This document shows, in pieces, positions 56,739 to 64,000 of a stretch of 64,000 nt of DNA. The stretch's first letter is position 1. Each line of letters opens with the position of its first letter. Source of the DNA: Neoceratodus forsteri. Taxonomy: Eukaryota; Chordata; Ceratodontiformes; Ceratodontidae. The DNA is taken from contig CM057455.1 in the NCBI GenBank assembly GCA_016271365.2, forward strand, positions 1,561,070,501 to 1,561,134,500. Direction: 5' to 3'. The position numbers and the translations under genes are program-made. The notes under the pieces were generated by a model. It had not been told where the DNA came from, did no database searches, and worked only from the letters and a program-made list of their open reading frames with translations.

Positions 56739-58400
56739 ATGGCCGAGCAAGGACTGGGTGAGGAGGATGATGGTGGGCGAAGGAGGAGGCCCAACTTCAC
56801 GACGTCCGAGACAGAGGCACTCTTCCAGGCCTACCTGGATGAGGAGCCACTACTTTAGTGGATGGCGGGGCACCCCTCAGGCCCGTGCTGCTGCATGGGA
56901 GGGGGTAGCTCACGCCGTAAACCTGCACGGAAGCCACCAGCGCTCCGTGCAGGAATATAAGAAAAAGGTTGGGACCGACAGGAGACGGGTGAAAGAGAAG
57001 GTGGCAGCCCTCAGGGCGGCACATGCTGCCACAGGTGGGGGCCAGCCAGAGGTGGTGCAGCTGACCCCGGCGGAGGACCGTCTGGCTGCATCCATGCAGC
57101 GCAGTGCAATCAAGAGCGTTCCAGGAGGTGGCTTCCAGACAGGTGGAAGCCCATCACTGCATGGTATGACATGGTGGTGGGGGGGGGGGAGGTTGATCCC
57201 ATGCACTAACATGTTCTCACTTTCTGTTACAGACCCTGTGTATCTGCAGGGGACAGTGGTGGTGGGACCATGCAGTGTGGACATCCAGCAGGAGTTGGAT
57301 GAGGGTCCATCCACCTCTGCTGCCAGCCGGCATGCATTGCACCAGTGTGCATGCCTGGCTGCCATCTCCGATGTCGGTGAGTCAGGTGTGGGGGGGTGCC
57401 CATCCTGTGTCACAGCAGTCTGGCATGCAAGCATGCCAGCACACTGTGACTGTGGCTGTTGCATGAACCTGTACCATTGATGATGCAAGGACCACAATGG
57501 GCAGTGACATGTGTGTGTCTCATTGCGGACACACAGCAGGACAGCACGTGCCCCTGGACCTAGCTGGTTCCAACGTGTGTGCCAGCATGTCAGCATAGTC
57601 CCAGGCAGTGCCTGGCGGCACTGGTGGGGCAGCACCAGTGGCTGTGCAGGTCTCTGGCACTGTTGCGGACACAGCAGTGGAACGACTGCTCCCTGGGGCT
57701 CAGCAGTTGGAGGGGCAGCAGCAGCAGTCACCCACCAGGTCTGGGGGTACAGGGTTCAGCGGTGGCACATGCACACCGCCTGTTGACTGCCCATACCTGG
57801 TCCTGGTGAACAGTGCCCACCCTCAAGGGGTGTTGAGCATCAGGCCCTTCCATACCCTGGGGACAGGTTGCTGAAGTGGCAGACTACCCATTAGACGAGC
57901 ACACCCGACTGCTGCGGGCATCAGTACAACAGCAGATGCGGGTTGCAACGTCCGTGGAGGCACTGTGTGTGGCTGTGGAGTGGCACAGCAGGGACAATGC
58001 AATGATCCATGCAGAGATGGTCCAGATGCGGATGGATGTGACTGCTGCCATTGACAGGCAGACCCAGGCATTGGTCGCTGTCATGGCCGCATTGGGCACA
58101 CAGTCAGGTGCCCCTGTACCGCGCACCCCACGCAGTACGCTCTCCACTCCCCATTCCCCGCGTCATGCGACACACAGCCTGTCGACGCCCGGGTTCCGCT
58201 GTGGGCATCCCGAGCACCCCTGGTGCAGGTATGTTCGGCATGCTGCAGACCCTTGTGCGGACAAGGTCGCGCTCGCGCAGTGGGACCCCTGGTGGTACAT
58301 CGGTGCCACCCCATGTGGCCCTTGCTCAGCCTGCCAGTGCTGCTGGGTCACGGCGGGGCCGCCCATGCATCCGAGGTGGCTGTGGCACAGTGCCACCTGA
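56739..58400 (+). pseudogene. Harbinger accessory gene B: second Myb/SANT-like protein
   Basis: From ATG at 56,739: 'GRRRPNFTTSETEALFQAYL' (start of the Myb/SANT-like domain), a stop/frameshift at 56,851-56,880, then 'AWEGVAHAVNLHGSHQRSVQ', 'EYKKKVGTDRRRVKEKVAAL' and 'ATGGGQPEVVQLTPAEDRLA', the pattern of animal Harbinger Myb-like proteins (F-x-x-x-E, W-x-x-[IV]-A, K-K-K, TGGG, L-T-x-x-E). Donor at 57,143 (CAG|GTGGAAG), acceptor at 57,232, rejoining as 'FQTDPVYLQGTV'; a second strong donor GTGAGT at 57,377 and acceptor near 57,537. A later helical segment is open at 57,876-58,130 ('LLRASVQQQMRVATSVEALC', 'MVQMRMDVTAAIDRQTQALV'), perhaps a dimerisation helix. The exon path after 57,600 is uncertain. 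Confidence 0.78.
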
Positions 58401-58709
58401 CTGACCTGTCTTCCAGTGCGGGCCCTGTCTGGTGCTGCCCTGTGTGCAATGTGTGTCATGGTGGGCAGTGCACTGGTGGGTGCCCCGCCCAACACTCCGA
58501 CACAAGGACCACCTACACACCCACCCGACTGCTGTCCACAGGTGCGTGTGCATGATGATGCCTGCATTGTACTGTACACCAAGGTGCAAGGGTGCCAGCA
58601 TCTGACACACGTACTTGGACAGTACAGGTGGTGGGGTGGTCCGTGGATCTGTGTGTTTGCATGTCTGTCTCCTTACTTGCTGTGCACCTGCCCATGTACG
58701 ACGCAGCTG

Positions 58710-58733
58710 GTGTGTGTGTGTGTGTGTGTGTGT
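58710..58733. repeat. (GT)n microsatellite
   Basis: Twelve TG units between gene B and the transposase. Confidence 0.95.
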
Positions 58734-58949
58734 CCATATAATATGTAACTATTCACCCTCCCTGATGGTGTGTTTGTGCGCCTGGACCCTTCCACTCCCC
58801 TTGCCATCATGCACCCCTGGTGTGTTACCCTGTGTGCGTGTGGGTTGCGCCTAGACAGTGTTGGTTGCACATGGCCCCATGACTTACCTGTGTCGTGCGA
58901 AATGCTCCTCCGTGATGGTGTCCCAGTGCAGCTGGGCCTGCTGGATCAG

Positions 58950-60091
58950 TCAGGGGTCCCGCCGTCCACTGGGGGGCTGCTCATCCCCATCATCACCGGC
59001 GTCACCGGCGTCCCCATCGCTGTCCCCCTCCTCGACCTGTACAACTATCCCACAGTCTTTGGCCATGTTGTGCAGGATACAACAGGCCAGGAATATCCCA
59101 CAGGCCTTTGAGGGGCTGTACTGTAGGGCACCGCCGGAGGTGTCTAGGCATTGGAAGCGTGCCTTAAGCATCCCAAACACCCGCTCGATGATGTTGCGTG
59201 TGGCGGCATGTGCCTCATTATAGCGTTGCTGCGATGGGGTCATGGGGCGCCGGTAGGGTGTGAGCAGCCAGGGACAGAGTGGGTATCCGCTGTCACCTAT
59301 GTGGAGATAGTGTAGTTAACTATAATTTTTAGGTCCATATTGCACATAGCCCTGTGTGCCACTACCATGGCACCTGTGCCTTTCCCACCCTTGCCCCATG
59401 TTTGCAACTCCTACATGCATAATCACCCACTAGAAGTCCTGTGGGGATGTCCCCACTCTCGAATCGATGGCACAATGCAGATTGGTACCATATGAAGGCA
59501 TCATGTGCTCCACCAGGGCGTGTGGCACAGACATTGATGATGCACCCACTGGCATCACACACCACCTGGCAGTTGACACTGGTGAACCCCTTCCGGTTTC
59601 GGTATGCGGCCCCATCTGGGCCAGGTGGCGTGTGAATAGCCACATGGGTGCAGTCTATCGCCTCTAGCATGCCAGGCATAATACGTGCTACCCTGTGGAA
59701 CCCTGCATGTTTGTTGTACGCCTGCCGTTGCTGGGGAAATGGATACCCGCGAGCATGTGGGCAGCAGTGCGCTGAGGAATTGGGTGAGGATGCGGACGGA
59801 CCGACTGTGTTATGCCTGTGGTGTCCCCTGTCGCCTCTGGTGGGTACCGTGGTGAGCAGGCACATGCAGGCTGTTACCTTTTGTCTCCACTGACAGAGCG
59901 TGACTCTGTCGTGAGGGTGCCTGCATCACATCACTGCACAGCTCACAGAGCCGCCTCAGTATTGCCCTGTTCAGGCGGTACCGGCCCACAATCTCAACAT
60001 CCGCGGTACAGCTCAAAGCTGATGCGGCACGTACTGCCTGTTGGGGCGTGATTGCCGATGGGCCCTTCCACGGCCACATCCCCCACAGCAT
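58950..60091 (-). pseudogene. HARBI1-like DDE transposase of the Harbinger element
   Basis: Cuts out and reinserts the element by DDE chemistry. Minus strand, from 60,091: 'DVEIVGRYRLNRAILRRLCE' and 'SHALSVETK' (N-terminal helix-turn-helix part), a degraded stretch 59,740-59,890 with frame changes where 'RILTQFLSALL' and 'HARGYPFPQQRQ' lie in different frames, then 'MLEAIDCTHVAIHTPPG' (first catalytic Asp), 'YRNRKGFTSVNCQVVCDASG', 'RPGGAHDAFIWYQSALCHRF' and 'TGLLVG' up to a donor at 59,426. A 130-bp intron (59,297-59,426, GTGATT...CACATAG) joins it exactly to 'DSGYPLCPWLLTPYRRP' (second Asp) and 'RNIIERVFGMLKARF' (catalytic Glu), stop at 58,950. All three catalytic residues remain. The N-terminal lesions probably inactivate it. 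Confidence 0.9.
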
Positions 60092-60644
60092 GCCTTCTCA
60101 CCCTCATTACAGCTTCCATGTGGAAGCTGGCACTGTCCATGTCCCTGGCTTGTGTTCCCCTGGCTGTTGTTGCTCTGTTCCCCCGCTGTCCTGACTGCTA
60201 CCTCCACTGCACTGGCATACATTTACTGGCCTCTGCAGTCTGTGGCCCCACACACCTTCCCTTGCCCCTATTTTGTCCTGGGATCTCCCTGGCCTGCCCT
60301 CTTTTTCCCTCTTGCCTTGTCTCTCTCCCTGCCTCATGTGGCTTCCCTGAAGCGTTCTTGCGCCTCTTCCTTGAGCCTTTTTATTTTGGCTCATTTCCAC
60401 CATGGTGCACCTTCCAGCGGATCTGCTGTTGCACATTGCGCAAGCGTTTCAATATCGCATTGCGCTCTTTATGCATGGTTCCACCCCCTTCAGTTGCGCA
60501 TGCCTTCATTTGCATTGCGCTGTTGCTCAGCATGTTTTCAGTGGTGCAACTGCCTCCCACTGAATATCGCAGAATGGCGCATTTTCGGACTTGCACTAGT
60601 GCAACCCTATTGCACATGGCACAACCCTTTTGAATATCTGGCCC

Positions 60645-61930
60645 ATGGTGTACATATTGCACTGCTCTATTTGGGGTGGAACTAAGAATTGCTCTATTTA
60701 ATTCCTAGCCATAGCATTCACACCTTAATCTTAATTCCATCTTTAAGCTAGTTGAGAAAGATTTCACATCTTTATATTGTTTATTTATTACTGATTTTAA
60801 AGCATTCCATGTCCTATCAACAATCACTGGAAAACACATGCTACTATAAATGTTTTTAAGCTTTGGAAATACAAAGTTTCTCAAATTTATATCTCGTAAA
60901 TTATGAGCATGCATTTTCAATTCCAATTTATCGTGAAGGTACTTTGGCTGATTCTGATTTAACACTCTATGAATCTCAGTTGCCCAAACAATCAGCTTTT
61001 TGCTCTCTTGTGGGAGTCATCCAAATTCCGCATATAACTCACCGTGATGAACATAATAATCCTTCCTCATTGTGAATCTGGCCATTATATTATACAACTT
61101 ATCGATTTTAGATAGCAGGCTTTTTGTTGCTAGGCCATATACATAGTTTCTGTACTCGAGAACTGGAACAAGTTGATTTATTACAGTTTCCCTCATTGTT
61201 CTGTTCATTCAAAAACTAGACTGTCCAAATGCTCCCAATCTTTTATTTACTTTTGATACTGTATCTAATATATGATAATCAAATTTTAAAGTATCATCTA
61301 TCCATACCCCCAGGTATTTGTACTCTGATACCTAGGCTGATATTTCGTTTTGTGGGGTTTTTATAGTTACTGCAGTTTTACTTTTTCCCAAATTTCTATT
61401 TATTTTGAGATATACCATAAGTTTTGTTTTCTTACTATGAACTATTAATCCCCAGTTGGTCAACCATGTACATAACCCCGCAAAATCTGCCGGCAAGTTT
61501 CTTTCCATTTCTCCAGATGTTCTTCCACTAGCAATTAGAAGGATATCGTCTGCACAGAGACATACATTTGAATATTTTACGCTATCTACTAACTGATTTA
61601 TATAAATCAAAAATAGTGTTGGCCCCAAAATGGAGCCTTGGGGCACTCCTCTCCACACTTGAGCTCTGTCAGATAACACTCCATTTATATATACTTGCTG
61701 TGTTCTGTTTTGTAAATAAGACAAAAACCAGTTACATGATTCCTCAGCAAGACCAATCTCAACAAGCCACTCCCCCAAAAGCCCATGAGCCACTGTATCA
61801 AAGGCTTTTGATAAATCCACAAACACCGTGCCCACCAACAGGTCATCCTCCATCTTTGAGGCTATAATATCTACCATGTCAGTGAGCGTAGTGCCCGTGG
61901 AAAAGCCACTATGAAAACCAGACTGGTACT
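60645..61930 (-). mobile_element. antisense LINE interrupted by Harbinger (main part)
   Basis: Jockey-group LINE (L2/CR1/Rex1-like) with RT and C-terminal parts; its 5' end is cut near 61,930, where an L1 fragment starts. Its 3'UTR is taken to continue at 53,694 on the far side of the Harbinger. Confidence 0.8.
60705..61880 (-). pseudogene. LINE reverse transcriptase, jockey group
   Basis: From 61,877: 'LVGTVFVDLSKAFDTVAHGL' (first catalytic Asp), 'WRGVPQGSILGPTLFLIYIN', 'CLCADDILLIASG' (paired Asp kept, but Y/F is Cys), then 'TWLTNWGLIVHSKKTKLMVY'. Frame breaks follow near 61,330 and 61,210; the C-terminal part gives 'VPVLEYRNYVYGLATKSLLS' (61,170) and 'VIVDRTWNALKSVINKQYKD' (60,830). Coding bases are AT-rich, unlike the GC-rich L2-type copies, which suggests a separate family. 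Several lesions; inactive. Confidence 0.85.
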
Positions 61931-62255
61931 TTGTTAACAGAGTATTTTTCCACCCTATGGGAGGAACTGACCCAATTTGTTATCCTCCCCCACGCGGTTT
62001 CCAAAATATGCAAAACTCTATACAACAGAATATATCCTGGGCCTTTTAGACCTACAGAACATTGGGAAAAACCTTTACCAGGGGCGCCCATTAACTGGGA
62101 GACACTCTGGTGAGGTTGCCATAAATACATCACTCAGGATAGACTTCGACTCATGCAATTCCGCATCCTGCATAATTTATATTATACCCCTCAGAAGATA
62201 TCGCAGTTTGACAATGAATGCTCTGCCACTTGTTGGAGATGTGGCCAAGGTGAAG
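61931..62255 (+). pseudogene. L1-type LINE ORF2 C-terminal fragment
   Basis: One frame with a single TGA (62,111) reads 'WEELTQFVILPHAVSKICKT', 'INWETLW', stop, 'QDRLRLMQFRILHNLYYTPQ', 'KISQFDNECSATCWRCGQGE'. This is the L1/Tx1 ORF2 C-terminal signature: W-x-x-[DE]-L, then [KQ]-x-x-[FY]-[KR]-[IL]-L-x-x-x-Y-x-T-P, and the C-x-x-x-C-W-R-C-G zinc knuckle. It stops at the hairpin element, in the zinc-knuckle region. Confidence 0.85.
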
Positions 62256-62258
62256 CAA

Positions 62259-62409
62259 GCAATAACACACGACGAGGGGTGGTTTATCGCTTGATAAGAG
62301 CACGCCCAGGTGTGTACTAAGGCACGAGGCGCTTTGCCGACAAGTGCCTTATGCCACTGGGCGTGTTTCTTATCAGGCGATAAACCACACCTTGGAGTGT
62401 GTTATTGCG
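62259..62409. repeat. terminal palindrome of element 3
   Basis: Arms of about 66 bp: GCAATAACACAC, GGTGGTTTATCGC, TGATAAGAGCACGCCCA on the left against TGGGCGTGTTTCTTATCA, GCGATAAACCACACC and GTGTGTTATTGC on the right. Loop about 15-20 bp around GAGGCGCTTTGCCGA. Confidence 0.95.
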
Positions 62410-62897
62410 CTTATAAAATGGGTTTTATTAAATGGTAGGACACTTTACTTAATTGAACAGGTTTTTTTATTTGTAACTTTTAAAACAGAGACAGAGTTGT
62501 TGTTTTTAAATCATGTAGACATAAAATAGTCCCACTTTATATTGTTGTAATGTTTTCAAAAAATGAACTGGTAAGGTTTATGTAAAGCATTGTTTTTACA
62601 TTTAAACAGAAGAAATTGTAAACATTTGATGACAAACTTTTAAATGTTTGAAAAGATTAAAAATTGTCAAGTTACAACGTTTTTAACTACTATTTATTGT
62701 AATGCAGGATGTTTACGTGACTACTTTTTTAAGTTTGTGTAGTTAATAAATTCAACATGTTCCATATAGCAATTTTGTATAATGTAAGGAGAAGTGCTGC
62801 TTGTTTCTTTAAATTGTTGGATGACTTGGGTTTTCTGATAGTCTGGTGCTTCTGGTATCTTTGTGGTTGAGGACGTCAGGGGATTTCCAGTTTCTTT
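62410..62897. other. AT-rich spacer between hairpin and recombinase
   Basis: 3' untranslated zone of the recombinase if it is expressed from the minus strand. Strong AT bias, no frames worth noting. Confidence 0.5.
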
Positions 62898-63850
62898 TCA
62901 GCAGTTTTTGAAGCATGGCGTCTGTGCATCAGGAGTTTCTGGCTGTTCTGCTTCCAGATTTAAGGTATTGATCTGAAGTTGTTGCTGATTTGTTCTAGTC
63001 AGAGGAAAATAGCTGTACAGGCTTTCTGTGTTGCTTGCTGTGTTTGCAGGGAGAGATTTGCTGCAGCATGGAGTTTCATCGTCGGGCATGATTTCACATT
63101 GCGGTTCTGTGGACAGGTTGTTAGAATGCAAACACTGATTTCTTGTTTTGTTGGCTAAAATATTGCTCCACAACTGTCGGTCTTTTGGAGTAGCAGCCCA
63201 GTATGAGCTTAAGCTGCTTTCTGCACGATGGCCCGTTACTGCCACTATTTCTCATGAGTCTAGGCCTGCTGTAGACAGTAAACTGTACAGCCGTAGCTCC
63301 TCACTGAGTGGTTTGTGTAGCGTGTTGAGAGCTCTGCTTCTTCACTGATTTTCGCATCAGGCTTGCTAAGTAGTTTAATCCTAATGGCTCACGGGTGTAC
63401 CAGATAGTTGAGGTTGCCAGTAGATTGTTGGCTATTTTACGAGGGTGTAAGTAGAAGGCAGGAGAGTTAGGTGGAAGCTTGGATATGTATTTTTTAAAGG
63501 AAGCAACTGGACATAAAGGGCTGTTTGGAATTTCATAGATGTAGCCTCTATGCTGTTGCTTTGTGCAGTCATTTTTCTTATGGTTTTAGTATATTCGTGA
63601 AGCTGAGTGTTACATATTCATAGCCTTGCTCATCTTTTTTATTTCAAAATGTTCGGTTTCAACTGTCTGAGACCTTCTCTGCCCTCTGCGCGCCATGCAC
63701 AGCTGTATATCAAGCCAAACTTTGTACAGTAGTCCTCGGGCAGTGTTTGGTGAGAGGACTGGTGATAATCGTAAAATCTGTAAGTCATTTTCATTTATTG
63801 CAGGGTGGTGGGCTGCTCGATCTTTACCTTCTCTCCTGTACTTTTAAGAC
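62898..63850 (-). pseudogene. Crypton/DUF3504-type tyrosine recombinase, frameshifted
   Basis: Tyrosine recombinases cut and rejoin DNA through a Tyr-phosphate link. On the minus strand from about 63,850: 'HHPAINENDLQILRLSPVLS', 'LLYKVWLDIQLCMARRG' (Arg box near 63,680-63,695), after a frame slip 'DEQGYEYVTLSFTN', then 'NSPLCPVASFKKYISKLPP', 'WYTREPLGLNYLASLMRK' (63,420-63,360), a slip, 'LSTRYTNHSVRSYGCTV' (HxxR box, 63,299-63,313), a stop and slip, then 'VAVTGHRAESSLSSYW' with GHR at 63,226-63,234 and the catalytic Tyr codon at 63,201-63,203. Spacing (HxxR to GHR about 26, GH to Tyr about 10 residues) fits the family, as do 'CPV..F..Y' and 'PLG.N' of DUF3504 proteins. A 100-residue tail with paired Cys follows to the stop at 62,898. 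At least three frameshifts and one stop. The N-terminus may extend beyond 63,850. Confidence 0.85.
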
Positions 63851-64000
63851 TGCTGAAAATATGTTGTTAGCTGGTTGCATATCAGGGTGGTTGTGAGATT
63901 TATATTTCTGGACAGTGGTGGTGCATTTAAAATGGCGACGTTTAAGCTGCTCTGAGGGAAATTATGCTATACCTGTATTCTGTGCCATCTGTTTGTCTGA

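Larger units (their letters stand above)
53695..60644. mobile_element. PIF/Harbinger DNA transposon, complete (~6.95 kb)
   Basis: Left end GGGCCGGATAATCAAA and right end (complement) GGGCCAGATATTCAAA are matching inverted repeats; the flanks both read ATG, a 3-bp target duplication (CATGG is also shared if the ends are placed one base inwards). Subterminal zones 53,710-53,960 and 60,415-60,630 are full of TTGCGC/TTGCAC words, likely transposase or Myb-protein binding sites. Inside are a HARBI1-like transposase (minus), a Myb/SANT-like gene (minus) and a second Myb/SANT-like gene (plus). It stands out from its surroundings by GC- and CpG-rich codons. Confidence 0.92.
62256..64000 (-). mobile_element. 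hairpin-terminated tyrosine recombinase element 3 (runs off the window)
   Basis: Starts inside the L1 fragment with AAGCAATAACACACGACG and an enclosing ~150-bp palindrome, followed by ~490 bp of AT-rich sequence and an antisense tyrosine recombinase (62,898-63,850) that reads towards the hairpin. The terminal ~20 bp and an 'AAAATGGGTTTTATTA' block at 62,415 match the right end of the element at 26,562-27,816. Cryptons, the known recombinase transposons with this protein type, are described without long inverted ends, so the hairpin is unexpected. The other end is beyond the window. Confidence 0.7.

Noticed and set aside
56910..57731. 273-codon minus-strand frame opposite Myb gene B
   Set aside because: It is the antisense shadow of gene B, whose plus-strand frame has family motifs and splice sites.
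60041..60685. Plus-strand frames of 193-214 codons near the Harbinger right end
   Set aside because: They overlap each other in different frames, cross the element's end, and have no family motif; transposase N-terminal codons are on the other strand.
1..64000. Host gene exons
   Set aside because: Every frame with a recognisable domain belongs to a mobile element; no frame with splice sites outside the Harbinger gave a known host protein.

Overview
The window looks like vertebrate nuclear DNA from a large, repeat-rich genome. The evidence is several kinds of CR1 and L2-type LINEs, a Penelope-like element, hAT, PIF/Harbinger and TTAA-flanked DNA transposons, a tRNA-derived SINE of MIR type, GT-AG introns inside transposon genes, and no bacterial-style operons. 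The CR1 3' ends (short tails such as TCTATGTT) and the mixture of families recall amphibians such as caecilians, or lungfish. That placement is inference. I found no convincing host gene, tRNA, rRNA or CRISPR array. Every coding stretch I can identify belongs to a mobile element, and most are broken.

Layout. 0.5-2.5 kb is a ~290-bp tandem repeat split by a hairpin-ended element; 2.5-4.05 kb is an 11-copy ~142-bp minisatellite. 5.1-7.0 kb holds a split Penelope-like reverse transcriptase. 8.9-10.5 kb is a CR1 copy carrying a 450-bp hAT element with a perfect 8-bp target duplication. 12.0-13.8 kb is an antisense L2-type LINE with a long open RT frame; 14.6-16.4 kb is a CR1. 17.1-21.1 kb is the most complete L2-type LINE (tandem 5' monomers, 2A-like motif, endonuclease, RT, TAAA tail). 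22.9-28.2 kb is a near full-length CR1 (zinc/SGNH ORF1, endonuclease-RT ORF2) split by a 1.25-kb hairpin-ended element. 29.8-35.8 kb is a second L2-type LINE split by an antisense CR1. 36-39.5 kb holds CR1 tails and degenerate satellites. 39.6-40.1 kb is a TTAA element, and 40.3-43.7 kb a 3.4-kb hAT-like element with internal duplications. 44.5-46 kb is low complexity, 47-48.7 kb a nested pile of LINE pieces inside a second TTAA copy, and 50.3-51.8 kb an antisense CR1.

53.7-60.6 kb is a complete PIF/Harbinger transposon of about 6.95 kb with matching termini. It carries three genes: two divergently transcribed Myb/SANT-like DNA-binding proteins (one with a CAG-encoded glutamine tract) and a HARBI1-like DDE transposase that needs splicing to assemble its second aspartate. 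It sits inside an older antisense LINE. An L1 ORF2 C-terminal fragment follows.

From 62,256 to the window edge lies the most unusual element: a ~150-bp perfect-looking terminal hairpin, then an antisense, frameshifted tyrosine recombinase of Crypton/DUF3504 type with the Arg box, HxxR, GHR and the catalytic Tyr all recognisable. Its hairpin terminus is similar to the right end of the element at 26.56-27.82 kb and more weakly to the one at 1.18-1.93 kb. I propose these three are one family of hairpin-terminated elements mobilised by a tyrosine recombinase.
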